Below are positions 42,078-51,752 of a stretch of 64,000 nt of DNA, piece by piece. The notes under the pieces were generated by a model. The model made no database searches, was not told the DNA's origin, and worked only from the letters and a program-made list of their open reading frames with translations. The translations under genes were made by a program, and so were the position numbers. The first letter of the stretch is position 1. Each line of letters opens with the position of its first letter. The DNA is from Streptococcus sp. zg-86 (lineage in GTDB: Bacteria > Bacillota > Bacilli > Lactobacillales > Streptococcaceae): positions 496,001 to 560,000 of the forward strand of contig NZ_CP072115.1 of assembly GCF_017639855.1 (NCBI RefSeq). The letters run 5' to 3'.

Positions 42078-44298
42078 ACGCTTGCCCATTGCACCTATTC
42101 ATTTAGCGGTGTTATTACTAGCTCTTTATTTTGTCCTTTATCGTTTTTCCGTCTTAACCATGCTCATGTTAGGTGGCTTGATAACCCTTCTTTGGTTTCG
42201 ACAAGGGAAGATAGTTACCTATAAACTTTTACCTATTTTAGCGTGTTTTTTGCTTCTATTTGGTTTTCAACGTTTTAAAATTGTAATGGATGAAGCTTCA
42301 GCTCCGGCAGAAGTTAGTCAACTATTGGTTAAACCAGACACCATTCAAGTCAATGGCGACAGCCTGACCTTTCGAGCAAGGTCATCAGGGCGCTTGTATA
42401 CTGTTTTTTATCAATTAAAAAGTGAGAAGGAGCAGGCTTATTTTAAGCATTTGTCAAGTTTGGTGGACCTAGAAGTGGAAGCAACTGTATCTGAACCAGA
42501 AGGACAGCGAAACTTTAATGGATTTGATTATCGAGATTATTTAAGGACACAAGGGATTTATCGGACGGTCAAGATTAGCCACATCATAAAAATACAAAAG
42601 CGCTTTTCTTGGAATCCCTTGGATTGGCTATCGGTACTTCGGCGCAAAGCATTGGTGTATATCAAGGAGCAGTTTCCAAATCCGATGCGACATTACATGA
42701 CTGGGCTGTTGTTTGGAGAGTTGGACAAGGAGTTTGACCAAATGAGCGACTTGTATTCTAGTTTAGGAATTATTCATTTATTTGCTCTCTCTGGCATGCA
42801 AGTGGGCTTCTTTATAGATAAGCTTCGCTATCTTTTCTTGCGATTGGGTCTGCGAAAGGAGATAGTCGATTGGATGCAAATCCCCTTTTCCTTTGTGTAT
42901 GCTGGCTTGACAGGCTTTTCCATTTCAGTAAATCGCTCTCTCTTGCAAAAAATCTTGGCTAATCTAGGTGTTCGTAAATTAGACAATATGGCCTGTACGA
43001 TTCTTGTCTCTTTTTTCATTATGCCTCATTTTCTGCTAACTACAGGAGGTATTCTTAGTTTTGCCTATGCCTTTTTATTAACGGTTTTTGATTTTGAAGA
43101 TCTAACATACTATAAGCGAATAGCAGTAGAGAGTCTAGCCATTTCGCTTGGAATTTTACCCCTACTCATCTACTATTTTTATAGTTTTCAACCCTTATCG
43201 ATTCTGTTAACTTTTCTCTTTTCCTTTGTTTTTGATAGTATCTTATTGCCAGGACTGAGTCTCGTATTTCTGCTAGCGCCATTCATACCAATGACACAGT
43301 TTAATGTTTTCTTTGTCTGGTTAGAAATGTGCATTCATTGGGTGGCAGATTTGGGACTGAAACCATTCGTTTTTGGGAAACCAACTGCTGTTTTATTGCT
43401 ACTTTTGATGGCAGTCTTATTATTACTATATGATAGGTATCAGAGTTGGAAATACTGTCTGCTTCTTATCGGATTAGCAGCTCTGCTATTTTTCATTATC
43501 AAACATCCCGTTGAAAATGAAGTCACTCTTGTTGATGTTGGGCAGGGAGATAGTATTTTTTTGAGGGATATTAGGGGGCGGACAGTCTTGATTGATGTAG
43601 GCGGTAGGCTGAGTGTTGCTTCAAAAGAAGAGTGGCAGCGGAAGGAAAGTCAGTCAAATGCAGAGCGAACCTTGATTCCCTATCTTTACAGTCGAGGTGT
43701 GAGTAAGATTGATTATTTGGTCTTGACACATGCCCATGCAGATCATATGGGAGATTTAGTGGATCTTGCCAGAAAAATGGATATTGGTGCTATTTATATT
43801 TCTGAAGGGAGTGCGGCCAGTAAGGAGTTGACAGAAAAATTAAGGAAAATAGCGATTCGACCTCATCTAGTGAGGATAGGAGATACAATTCCGATAGGAG
43901 ACGGCTTTTTACGTGTCCTTTATCCTGAGCAAAAAGGGGATGGTGGGAATAATGACTCGATTGTTTTGTATGGTTCTTTTTTACAGACACGTTTTCTCTT
44001 TACAGGAGATTTGGAAGATGGAGAATTAGCATTAATGAAATGTTATCCTCAGCTACCAGTGGATGTATTGAAAGTTGGACATCATGGATCGAGGGGCTCA
44101 TCTTATCCAGAGTTTTTGGATTATATTTCTCCTAAGATAGCCTTAATTTCTGCTGGGAAACATAACCGCTATAAACATCCGCATTACGAAACCCTAGCTC
44201 GTTTTCAAGAACGGAAGATACAAGTATTTCGAACCGATGAGCAAGGTGCTATTCGTTTTAGGGGTTGGAAAAAATGGCGGATTGAGACGGTGAGGTAA
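42061..44298 (+). CDS. comEC: Competence DNA channel ComEC/Rec2
   Basis: Forms the channel that carries single-stranded DNA across the membrane. The 745-residue protein has an N-terminal OB-like domain, a central competence domain with about ten helices (GLLFGELDKEF, ALSGMQVGFF) and a C-terminal metallo-beta-lactamase domain with THAHADHMGD near residue 556. The frame is intact and full length, so the uptake machine appears functional here. Confidence 0.97.
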   Translation: MSQLIRRLPIAPIHLAVLLLALYFVLYRFSVLTMLMLGGLITLLWFRQGKIVTYKLLPILACFLLLFGFQRFKIVMDEASAPAEVSQLLVKPDTIQVNGDSLTFRARSSGRLYTVFYQLKSEKEQAYFKHLSSLVDLEVEATVSEPEGQRNFNGFDYRDYLRTQGIYRTVKISHIIKIQKRFSWNPLDWLSVLRRKALVYIKEQFPNPMRHYMTGLLFGELDKEFDQMSDLYSSLGIIHLFALSGMQVGFFIDKLRYLFLRLGLRKEIVDWMQIPFSFVYAGLTGFSISVNRSLLQKILANLGVRKLDNMACTILVSFFIMPHFLLTTGGILSFAYAFLLTVFDFEDLTYYKRIAVESLAISLGILPLLIYYFYSFQPLSILLTFLFSFVFDSILLPGLSLVFLLAPFIPMTQFNVFFVWLEMCIHWVADLGLKPFVFGKPTAVLLLLLMAVLLLLYDRYQSWKYCLLLIGLAALLFFIIKHPVENEVTLVDVGQGDSIFLRDIRGRTVLIDVGGRLSVASKEEWQRKESQSNAERTLIPYLYSRGVSKIDYLVLTHAHADHMGDLVDLARKMDIGAIYISEGSAASKELTEKLRKIAIRPHLVRIGDTIPIGDGFLRVLYPEQKGDGGNNDSIVLYGSFLQTRFLFTGDLEDGELALMKCYPQLPVDVLKVGHHGSRGSSYPEFLDYISPKIALISAGKHNRYKHPHYETLARFQERKIQVFRTDEQGAIRFRGWKKWRIETVR

Positions 44299-44828
44299 GT
44301 AGACGACTATATCTGTAGGATAAATGAAATTGCAATTTTACCAAGTGTTAAATGTATCAAAAACATTTGATGATTGGATTATTTCATAATTAACGTTTAC
44401 TATTCGAATAATGCCTTCTTGTCTTTGAAAGCCGGAGATTGTTTATGAAAAAGATGAAGTGTATGAACTGCTAAGACCTTTCTTTCAAAAAAAGTTGAGT
44501 AATGAAATACTCAGATTTTTGGATAGATAGTGGGGTTAGAATGTCAGTTGACATAGATTTTTAAGATAGTTCATTTTGAAAAATGTTCATCAACAAATGT
44601 GCAAATTTATTAATGCTATAACTTGAGAGCGTATTCTTTTTGTGCTATACTAGTAATTGAAGGATGATATGAATAAACTGGAGTAAAAAATTGTACACAA
44701 TGATTAAAAAGGAATCATTTTATTTTAGTAAACATGACAGTGGCAATCTCTAATTTATTTAGTAGAAAAGAGAGATTATTATTTTGAGGAGATTGTACTA
44801 GTTATTTAAAAAATAGGAAGAAATTCTG
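44299..44828. other. Long AT-rich gap with gene debris
   Basis: No intact gene. A frame at about 44442-44529 reads VYEKDEVYELLRPFFQKKLS and ends in LRFLDR, without a start or ribosome site, and looks like the tail of a lost gene. A TATACT at about 44645 and an AATCTCT...AGAGATT stem at about 44744-44776 follow. Confidence 0.4.
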
Positions 44829-45158
44829 ATAAAAAAATGTATAAAATACTTACTTGCCTTAGCTCTAGTGAGTAGCCTTTCTGGTACTATAGTAGTATCC
44901 GCAGATTTGTTGCTGGTAAATGCCTCAACTGCTGAGTATAGTACACTTTCTTGTTCCAGAGTTATTGATAATTGGGAATAGTTTGATCAATATTCCTTTA
45001 TACGTATCATGAAAAATGTGACCGGTTTTAATATTCCTGTACGTTTTGAAAACACAGGGGATAAGAGAATAGTAAATGGGCGTCCTCAGTACCGCTATGT
45101 TGGTATTATTGAAGATACAGACTTTGGAGTTACCCGAACCGTTCCAGTTTTTAAATGA
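44829..45158 (+). pseudogene. Broken small secreted protein gene
   Basis: A 110-codon frame with a signal peptide (KKCIKYLLALALVSSLSG, cleavage near ADLLL), then a strand-rich tail (NIPVRFENTGDKRIVNGRPQ). It has ATA where the start ATG should be (44829) and an in-frame TAG at 44979-44981. Two lesions indicate a decayed gene. The family is not recognised; secreted streptococcal peptides near ABC transporters are sometimes bacteriocin-like, but that is only a guess. Confidence 0.55.
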
Positions 45159-45202
45159 TAGGGAGAGGGGCAGGTATGCTCCTCTTTTCATAGGAGGCTT
45201 GT

Positions 45203-46096
45203 ATGTTAGAAGTTCGAGATATTTCAAAGCGTTATGGTAATCATCAGGTTCTGTCTTATGTTTCTTTTGAGGTGAAGGCTGGGGAATTGGCTGCCTTGGT
45301 GGGGCCAAATGGTGCAGGAAAGTCGACACTACTAAATATTTTAGCGAACCTGGAAAAACCAGATACGGGACATGTGGCTATCAATGGCCTATCTAACCAA
45401 TCACAAGAGATTTTTCAGGATCTAACCTTTATGCTGAGTGCAGAATCTCTCTATCCCCAATTAACAGGTTATGATCATCTTAGTTATGTGGCAAAATTGC
45501 ACCAGATTCCTAAGCAAAAAATGAAAGAGTTGGTTGAACGAGTAGGGATTGGTCATTATGTCAAAAAACGAGTTGCTAGCTATTCCATGGGGATGAAGCA
45601 AAAGCTCTTATTTACTATGGCGATTTTACCAAGACCGAAACTTTTGCTATTAGATGAGCCACATGTAGGTCTTGATCCAACAAATATTATTCAACAGCGA
45701 GAGATGTTACTGGAACTGCAAGAAAAAGGAACGGCTATCTTACTGTCATCACACCATTTGTCTGAAATTGAGAAATTAACTCATCAGATTTATTTTTTAA
45801 AGGATACTCAGTTGATTGAAAAAGAAGTGCGAACGATGGCCTATGATTATCAGCTACTGGTGGAGGATTGCCCTGATTTGATGCAGGCTTTGAATCTATT
45901 TCCAACGATGTTAGTCCAACAAGTAGACCAGACGATGAGGGAAGTCTTTATTGCAGAAGAAAATATACTACCATTTTTACAGAAAATTCCTGTTTCTAAG
46001 GTTAAATCCTTATCAAAAACATCGGAATATATGGAAGGTTTATATCGAACTCTCTATGTAGCAGAGAGGAGGAATTCTGATGAAACTATGGTTTGA
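45203..46096 (+). CDS. ABC transporter ATP-binding protein
   Basis: A 297-residue ATPase with Walker A GPNGAGKST, signature YSMGMKQKLLF (a GMKQ variant) and Walker B LLLDEPHVGLDP, placing it with the drug/peptide-export class. A C-terminal domain of about 80 residues follows. It overlaps the large permease gene by 17 bases. The substrate is unknown; the broken secreted-protein gene lies just upstream. Confidence 0.93.
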   Translation: MLEVRDISKRYGNHQVLSYVSFEVKAGELAALVGPNGAGKSTLLNILANLEKPDTGHVAINGLSNQSQEIFQDLTFMLSAESLYPQLTGYDHLSYVAKLHQIPKQKMKELVERVGIGHYVKKRVASYSMGMKQKLLFTMAILPRPKLLLLDEPHVGLDPTNIIQQREMLLELQEKGTAILLSSHHLSEIEKLTHQIYFLKDTQLIEKEVRTMAYDYQLLVEDCPDLMQALNLFPTMLVQQVDQTMREVFIAEENILPFLQKIPVSKVKSLSKTSEYMEGLYRTLYVAERRNSDETMV

Positions 46097-48407
46097 GATG
46101 AAAAAAATCCTTTCCTCTAGTATTTGCTGGTTTTTCGTTTTTCTTAGTATGGGTCTACTGCTTTCTCCTATTTTTCAGAGGGAGAGAAACAGAAATGATT
46201 ACATTTCAACTTATACAACAGAGCTGGAAAATATCGGTACTGTTCTCACAAATCTAAAAATGGATGAACAGTCAGAAGAACAGATACTAAAAGTCGGAAT
46301 TTTGAGCGACTTTGAGACGCTTAAAGATGTCTTAAAAGGGAAAAGATTCGATAGAATTCCTCGTCACCGTACGCAGATGTATCAGGATTTGGAACGACTA
46401 GTTGAGAAATATGAAGAGAGCTTTCTCCAGTTTGGTTCGTTGACCAAGGAAGAAGTGCAGGAGAAGAAAGTTTGGAATGATTGGCTGGTAAAACACAGTC
46501 TAGCTGATGAACCCGAAGAAAAAGGCTGGTCTATAGGAAGAATGCTTCAAAAATCTGTTGAACAACTCTTTTCGTTTGGGGGAATCTGCTTAGTTGGAAT
46601 GTTCTTTCTCGTTTTTCAGATGTTTGATCGCAGGGAGGCCTACAAACGGTGGCAGCTTGTGCAAATAGACAGTTGTGGCCTACAGGATATTCGCAGGATA
46701 CTAGCCAGTATCTCCTTGGTAACTGTGGTCTTAGCGACAAATGGGCTGATTATGATAGGACATGGTTTAGTGAACGGCTATTTTCAGTGGTCCGATTTTT
46801 TGGAACCAGTGAAACTAGTTGGACAAGAGAAACTTATCCCCCTTTGGCTCTACCTCCTCGGCCTATGTGCCATATGGTTCATGATAATGGTTGGCCTAAG
46901 ATTAATGATTGCTATTTTAGCATATGCTTGCAGCAAAGATATAATTTTTTTAGTTTGCACTAGTTTTCTAGTCTTTCTTCTAGCAAGAGGATCAGAAGGT
47001 GTTAGCGGTTTTTCAATGATTCTATCCGGTCCTGCTTTTCTACAACGGTCTGATTTGCGGACAGTTTTGCTGCAATTTGACGGCTTGGTATTCATAGAAT
47101 TACTTAGTTTCATCTTTTTTTATCTATTTGCAGATAAGAGGCGATTCAAACTCTCTATGTCTCAGCAACACCAGTTTGAAACTCCTGAATTGTCTCATTC
47201 CTGGTCTTTTGAATGGTTACAGTATCTGCGAACGTCTTCTCTATCTTATTGGGGACTGGGGATTTTGCTACTTGCTGTGCTTTTTTCCATTGTGACAACT
47301 TTTCAGAAAAATCAGGTAGCAAAAGAAGAAAGGGAAAGTCTGGAGCTAGTTGCGACATTTAGTAAGAGAGAACAGTTCATTAATCGAGAAATAGATGCAA
47401 AAATCGACCAGTACCAACAGTTAGCACAAACAGATGATTCGTATAAAAAGGAATGGAATAGGCTGGTTACTAGTCGTAAGATGCAAGAAAAAGAGCAGGA
47501 ATTTTTCAACCGTATTTATCAGGCTTATTATCAAAATCAGACAAAGCTACCAAGTATTTATAAGGGCTATCTACAGTTTGTTCAGAAAACGTTGCTAAAA
47601 GGAGAAGAAACAGCCTTTTATGAGGGAGATATTGGCGCGACTCGAACCTTGGAGAATTTACGGCGCTATCAGACCCGATATGAGATAAGTAGCTACTATT
47701 GGGAGCAGTTGGAAAAAGCGGGGGTTCCTGCAAGTAGAAGAGGGAAGGAAATCATTATTGAAGACTTAGAAAATCGGTTTGCTACCAATGATGCAAACTT
47801 TCCAGTAGAAGATGTTGCTTGGGGAGTTTCGAGAGATTTTTCGGGAATAGGAATTTTGAGAACCTTTGTAGACGGACCTGTTTATCTTGGTATTGTATTG
47901 TTGGCAGTTTGGCTAGGCAGTCGTGGAAAAGCAGTTGAGGTGGAAAGAAACACATGGTTTTTTCACCGTACGCAACCAGTGCCATTACGAGGGATTTTGC
48001 TTCAAAAATGGTTGCAAGGACTATTGATTGCTTGTGCGACAACAGTTTTATTCGGTATGATAATTTTTATCGTTCAATCTATAGTTCATGGGATTGGAGC
48101 TTGGCAGGATGGCATTATTGCGCTGTCACGTCAAGAACAGGGGCTTTTTTTACATTTTCTAAAAGAGGAAAATATTTGGGTACAGTTTGTACCGAATCTT
48201 CACTATCTGTGCTGGATGTTTTTAGGAATGATAGGTTTAGAGATAGTGCTTATTTCTATCAACCATCTTATGCAAGCTTTTTTGCCGAATCGAATTTTGG
48301 TCTTCTTGCTGGTTTCGACCGGTTTGGTTGTGGCTGATAGGCTACTTTTCCATGATTTCGTTTTTAATGGAATTGATATTTTTCGTAAATTCTATTTTGG
48401 GGGATAA
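46080..48407 (+). CDS. Large ABC-2-type transporter permease
   Basis: A 775-residue membrane protein of about twelve helices in two halves. Each half begins with a helix followed by a long charged extracellular segment (about residues 35-150 and 425-575) and then five helices (about 165-355 and 600-770). It looks like a fused pair of ABC-2 permeases and would work with the ATPase upstream. AGAGGAGGAATTCTG precedes the ATG. No family beyond ABC-2-like can be assigned. Confidence 0.85.
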   Translation: MKLWFEMKKILSSSICWFFVFLSMGLLLSPIFQRERNRNDYISTYTTELENIGTVLTNLKMDEQSEEQILKVGILSDFETLKDVLKGKRFDRIPRHRTQMYQDLERLVEKYEESFLQFGSLTKEEVQEKKVWNDWLVKHSLADEPEEKGWSIGRMLQKSVEQLFSFGGICLVGMFFLVFQMFDRREAYKRWQLVQIDSCGLQDIRRILASISLVTVVLATNGLIMIGHGLVNGYFQWSDFLEPVKLVGQEKLIPLWLYLLGLCAIWFMIMVGLRLMIAILAYACSKDIIFLVCTSFLVFLLARGSEGVSGFSMILSGPAFLQRSDLRTVLLQFDGLVFIELLSFIFFYLFADKRRFKLSMSQQHQFETPELSHSWSFEWLQYLRTSSLSYWGLGILLLAVLFSIVTTFQKNQVAKEERESLELVATFSKREQFINREIDAKIDQYQQLAQTDDSYKKEWNRLVTSRKMQEKEQEFFNRIYQAYYQNQTKLPSIYKGYLQFVQKTLLKGEETAFYEGDIGATRTLENLRRYQTRYEISSYYWEQLEKAGVPASRRGKEIIIEDLENRFATNDANFPVEDVAWGVSRDFSGIGILRTFVDGPVYLGIVLLAVWLGSRGKAVEVERNTWFFHRTQPVPLRGILLQKWLQGLLIACATTVLFGMIIFIVQSIVHGIGAWQDGIIALSRQEQGLFLHFLKEENIWVQFVPNLHYLCWMFLGMIGLEIVLISINHLMQAFLPNRILVFLLVSTGLVVADRLLFHDFVFNGIDIFRKFYFGG

Positions 48408-48532
48408 CTACTTACAATCTATTCTCATTTTATGAAAGAGATTTCATTAAAATGTAATAGTGGCAGTCGTGATTAAGAAAAATAGCCTTTTTACTTCTTT
48501 TATCTTTTCTCGCTCTAGTTCTTAGGCTTGTG

Positions 48533-48557
48533 AAAAAACGTCCAATGGGCGTTTTTT
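48533..48557 (+). terminator. Terminator with an adjacent orphan promoter
   Basis: AAAAAACGTCC pairs with GGGCGTTTTTT in an 11-bp stem. A -10 box TATAAT follows at 48561-48566, pointing at the prophage. It may be the promoter of a chromosomal gene now separated by the insertion. Confidence 0.75.
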
Positions 48558-48566
48558 CTGATATAA

Positions 48567-48713
48567 TGAAATTATACGATTTTTTTCTAGTTGATTAGCT
48601 TTAAATCGTTTAATTATAGCCGTTTAATCGTTTTGTATCTTTTTTGTAAAAAGGTTAAAATAGGGGAAAAATGGTAGTTAGTCGGGGAGTTTGTCGGGAA
48701 CTCCTCGGCTTTT
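48567..48713. other. Probable left prophage attachment region (attL)
   Basis: Chromosomal sequence changes to phage sequence somewhere between the orphan TATAAT and the integrase stop. Repeated TCGTTTAAT/GTTTAAT motifs (48603-48635) could be integrase arm sites, and a hairpin at about 48680-48715 is followed by TTTTTTA. The att core cannot be defined without the right end. Confidence 0.4.
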
Positions 48714-49880
48714 TTATTGGATTGCTCTCATGAAACTGTCTGTTACTGATGAAGAAATTTCATCTTGTATGTGAGTGTATTTTGCAGTCATGTAGTTTGT
48801 TGAGTGGCCAAGCGCTGCAGCCATGTGAGCAACTGGCACGCCAGCAATCACACCTTGACTGGCAAAAAAGTGTCTCATCATGTGAGGAGTGATGTGTAGT
48901 CCTGTTTCTTGTTCGACTTGGCGAAATAGGGTGCCTACCCTAGACCATGGAATTGCTTTGCCTCTGTTCTCATTTTTGCAATAAGAGAAATCTGTTCTGA
49001 ATATGAAATCATCTTTATTCAGAATCATCTTGTATTTGTACGCTATCTTATGAGATGTTTCGACAGCTTGTGAGAGTAATTCGCTGGTTTCAATATCCAG
49101 TGTGATCATTCGATTAGAAGAGCGAGTTTTCATTTTCTTGTCTCCATTTCTTAATCGAGTGCGGCTTTCGTCGATATGTATGTCGTAACGCCCATCTTGT
49201 CGCAAGTTAAGATTTGAGAACTTTATGCCGACTACCTCACTTCTTCGAAGTCCAAAATAGGTCAATCGAACGATGGTGTAGTTATAATCATCTAAGATGG
49301 CTCTTGCGCTTGTATCGAATGTTTTAAAATCTGCAAGAGACAGTCTTTTATTTTTGGGAGTAACAGCACTGTCGCCAACGTAAATGCCGTCAATAGGATT
49401 GTTGTCCAAGTATTGACAGGTAACTGCGTCATTGAAGAGTGCATTGAAAATTCCGTGCATTTGCCGAACCGTGTGCTTTGAGAGGGATTTGAGTAGACTT
49501 GTGATATAGAGTTCGTATTCATCTCTGAGTACGTTTTTGAGCTTGATAGAGCCGTAGCGTTCTTTAAAATGATTGTTGTAGATGTTGAACTTATTGCACT
49601 CTGTATCTGGTGCCCAGCGACCTGTCTCAATCATTTTGTCGGAGTAGATGCCCCAGTATTGATCGACCGTAAGATTTTTATTGTAGGCGAACTCATTGTT
49701 TTCAATCATGCGTTCAATCTCAGCTAGTGCTGTACGAGCTTCTGGTAGGGTTTTGAGATTACTCTTGGTAGCCTCTTTCTTTTTCCCTTGTAGATAATAA
49801 CCACGGCGAACGTAGTAGCGTTTGCCTTTTGTTGTCTCGTAGGTAAAGATATTTGGGTATTTTGTTTTTGTATATTTCAT
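48714..49880 (-). CDS. int: Phage tyrosine-type site-specific integrase
   Basis: A 388-residue tyrosine recombinase. It has an N-terminal arm-binding domain (YVRRGYYLQGKKKEATKSN), a SAM-like core-binding domain, and the catalytic domain with Arg in YFGLRRSEVVGI, HMMRH (HxxR) and the nucleophile in MTAKYTH. ATG 49880 follows AAAGGAGAAC. It is the leftmost gene of the prophage and is transcribed toward the chromosome junction. Confidence 0.97.
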   Translation of the reverse strand: MKYTKTKYPNIFTYETTKGKRYYVRRGYYLQGKKKEATKSNLKTLPEARTALAEIERMIENNEFAYNKNLTVDQYWGIYSDKMIETGRWAPDTECNKFNIYNNHFKERYGSIKLKNVLRDEYELYITSLLKSLSKHTVRQMHGIFNALFNDAVTCQYLDNNPIDGIYVGDSAVTPKNKRLSLADFKTFDTSARAILDDYNYTIVRLTYFGLRRSEVVGIKFSNLNLRQDGRYDIHIDESRTRLRNGDKKMKTRSSNRMITLDIETSELLSQAVETSHKIAYKYKMILNKDDFIFRTDFSYCKNENRGKAIPWSRVGTLFRQVEQETGLHITPHMMRHFFASQGVIAGVPVAHMAAALGHSTNYMTAKYTHIQDEISSSVTDSFMRAIQ

Positions 49881-49974
49881 GTTGTTCTCCTTTGTTGAAT
49901 ATTTCGACTTCTGGACAAGGTCTTTTTCAACGGAGAGGGTTGGCATCACCTCCTTTTTGTGATAAAATGGGTAT

Positions 49975-50063
49975 AGTAAAGGGACCTACTGCAAAGCAGG
50001 TTTTACTATACGAGATATTCCCTACACTCAAATTTTGGTCGAGGAGAGTGTGGGGAGTTTTTT
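49975..50063 (+). ncRNA. Candidate prophage small RNA
   Basis: TTGGCA (49940-49945) and TAAAAT (49963-49968) are 17 bp apart on the plus strand. The transcript would contain a hairpin whose 10-bp stem is GTATAGTAAA/TTTACTATAC (49971-50011) and end at a terminator (CCCTACACTC/GAGTGTGGGG, then TTTTTT at 50058-50063). There is no reading frame. It runs toward the 3' end of the coiled-coil gene, overlapping its stop. Confidence 0.5.
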
Positions 50064-50559
50064 ATTTACCGAACCAGATTGGGAATGCTATACCAGCTAA
50101 GGCTACTAATATACCAATAGCCCAGTACATAAATTCTTGCTTGTTTTTTGCTTGTTCATCAAGCCTTTTGTTTTCTTGGTTCAACAGCATGTTTTCGATG
50201 CGACGTTCGAAGTTATCGAATTTTAAATCAACTTGTGCAAATTTTAAATCAACTTGTTTAAACCCATCGTCCATTTTTTGACTTAGTTGTTCAAATTTCA
50301 AATCTACTTTTTCGAATCCGTGTTGGACATCTGAACTGACTTTTTCTAGTTTTAAATCTATTTCAGATTTGCTATATGTTTCTTGTGACATAATAGATTC
50401 CTCCTGTGGTTCTTCTGATTCCATTATATCACTTTCAATCTGTTTGGGTACAGTTTTAGATAGAGAAGCGGAGGGTGAAATATCGTTATACTCGTTTTTA
50501 TCAAAATGAGTATACCATTGGATTACTTTTTGTTTTATATTTTCCTCAGGTAGTTCCAT
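50062..50559 (-). CDS. Coiled-coil protein with C-terminal membrane anchor
   Basis: A 165-residue protein. The first 70 residues are charged. Residues about 75-140 are a heptad coiled coil with the repeated unit KVDLKFEQL / QVDLKFAQ / VDLKFDNF. A C-terminal membrane helix (YWAIGILVALAGIAFPIWF) leaves the rest in the cytoplasm. ATG 50559 follows AGGAGAG. It is part of the leftward cassette between integrase and repressor; function unknown. Tail-anchored coiled coils occur in phage exclusion systems, so superinfection immunity is one possibility. Confidence 0.75.
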   Translation of the reverse strand: MELPEENIKQKVIQWYTHFDKNEYNDISPSASLSKTVPKQIESDIMESEEPQEESIMSQETYSKSEIDLKLEKVSSDVQHGFEKVDLKFEQLSQKMDDGFKQVDLKFAQVDLKFDNFERRIENMLLNQENKRLDEQAKNKQEFMYWAIGILVALAGIAFPIWFGK

Positions 50560-50569
50560 ACTAACTCTC

Positions 50570-50986
50570 CTAGATAAATTTAAAGTAGTTATACGCTGTG
50601 TCGAGTTCATTACCCTCTTCATCAATGAGCGAAAAAAGAAGCAAACAGTCAGTTTTGGTATTTAGACTAAGTTGAAAATCAAAACTTCCGTTTGCTAACC
50701 CATACCCTTGCTCATCTCTATAGTTAATCTTTTCTTCTTCAAGATTAACTCGTGTGGCATATAATAAATTTGCTCCGTTCTCTGGTAAAATTACGGTTAC
50801 TGTTAGCACATAGTTCGTTCTAGGTTTAATTTTAAAAAAATCAACGATAGCAAATAAAGATAGTGTATTGGGATAAAAGTCCATCGAATTTGCTGAACCT
50901 AGCAGTTGTCCTGTTTCAGCATGAACTATTCTGACAGCAGTCATCTTTTCTCTAAATAGATTTTCTTTCAATGGTATAGATGTCAT
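50570..50986 (-). CDS. Unknown phage-cassette protein, beta-rich
   Basis: A 138-residue soluble protein predicted to be rich in beta strands (NYVLTVTVILPENGANLLYATRVNL, then SFDFQLSLNTKTDCLLLFSLIDEEG). There is no signal peptide. It starts with AGAAAGAGG upstream and ends 11 bases before the coiled-coil gene, so the two are co-transcribed. I do not recognise the family. Confidence 0.7.
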   Translation of the reverse strand: MTSIPLKENLFREKMTAVRIVHAETGQLLGSANSMDFYPNTLSLFAIVDFFKIKPRTNYVLTVTVILPENGANLLYATRVNLEEEKINYRDEQGYGLANGSFDFQLSLNTKTDCLLLFSLIDEEGNELDTAYNYFKFI

Positions 50987-51111
50987 AACAACCTCTTTCT
51001 ATTCAATCAACCCGTAATATTCCTCTTTAACCATGACTTCGTCTGTTATGGTTTTTAATTTTCCCTATATACCTCCACACAACTCCGATTACTCGGAAAT
51101 GTAGTCCTGTA

Positions 51112-51663
51112 TTATGAATTATGCGTAATAACGTCCAATGCGCCTAGTATCCGTTGAGCTTGTTCTATGGCTTCTTTATAATCTTTAGAAGTATTTTTTA
51201 TTGGCTTTTTGATTAAATCGATGAAAACTACAGGCTTGCTAAAGTCGTTCGAGGTGATGCGAACAGTCATATTAAGTATTTTTGTGGTGGTCTTGCGAGT
51301 ACCGGTGATGCCGCCAGCGATTGCTCCGAATCCACCGAAAAGTGCGCCACCAATTAAGGCCTGTCCGACACCTCCTGAAACTACGGCTTGGTTATTAATC
51401 ATTAAATCGTACGATACTAAATCTTCAAATTTGTACCAGTCGGTATCGTTTTTGTCCTTTTTTAAAAATCCAGGAACCAAGGAAAGCCCCCCTGTTCCGA
51501 TGGCTAATGTTGTTTTAGCTACGGCTTTGGCTGTCCCTCCGACTATACTTGATTTCTGCATTTTTGATGCTCCGTGTACTCGATATACTCGGTTTAGACG
51601 GTCAATCTCAAGAGGGCCAATTTTGTCAGTCTTTTTGAAGCCTGTTGTATTAAAAATGTCCAT
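51112..51663 (-). CDS. Unknown protein with a glycine-zipper segment
   Basis: A 183-residue protein. Residues 1-60 are mixed; a Gly/Ala-rich hydrophobic stretch follows (VGQALIGGALFGGFGAIAGG, about residues 98-117) of the glycine-zipper type that can insert in membranes, then a strand-rich domain (ILNMTVRITSNDFSKPVVFIDLI). AAGGAG precedes the ATG. It begins 11 bases after the relic of a repressor gene and is the first gene of the leftward cassette. Function unknown; similar proteins occur in prophages of Gram-positive bacteria. Confidence 0.7.
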   Translation of the reverse strand: MDIFNTTGFKKTDKIGPLEIDRLNRVYRVHGASKMQKSSIVGGTAKAVAKTTLAIGTGGLSLVPGFLKKDKNDTDWYKFEDLVSYDLMINNQAVVSGGVGQALIGGALFGGFGAIAGGITGTRKTTTKILNMTVRITSNDFSKPVVFIDLIKKPIKNTSKDYKEAIEQAQRILGALDVITHNS

Positions 51664-51674
51664 AGTATTCTCCT

Positions 51675-51746
51675 TTATCTTTCCATCGGCTGGAAGTTAC
51701 CGATGACTTTTCCGATAATGCGTGGGTCTTCTTCTCCCCAAGCTTG
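51675..51746 (-). pseudogene. Relic of the 3' end of a second CI-like repressor
   Basis: The minus strand encodes AWGEEDPRIIGKVIGNFQPMER and then a stop, matching the tail of the intact repressor at 52793-53512 (TEDPRIIGKVVGNFLPMER). Nothing upstream of it is coding. The relic marks an older junction between a repressor and the gene at 51112. Confidence 0.75.
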
Positions 51747-51752
51747 CTAGCA

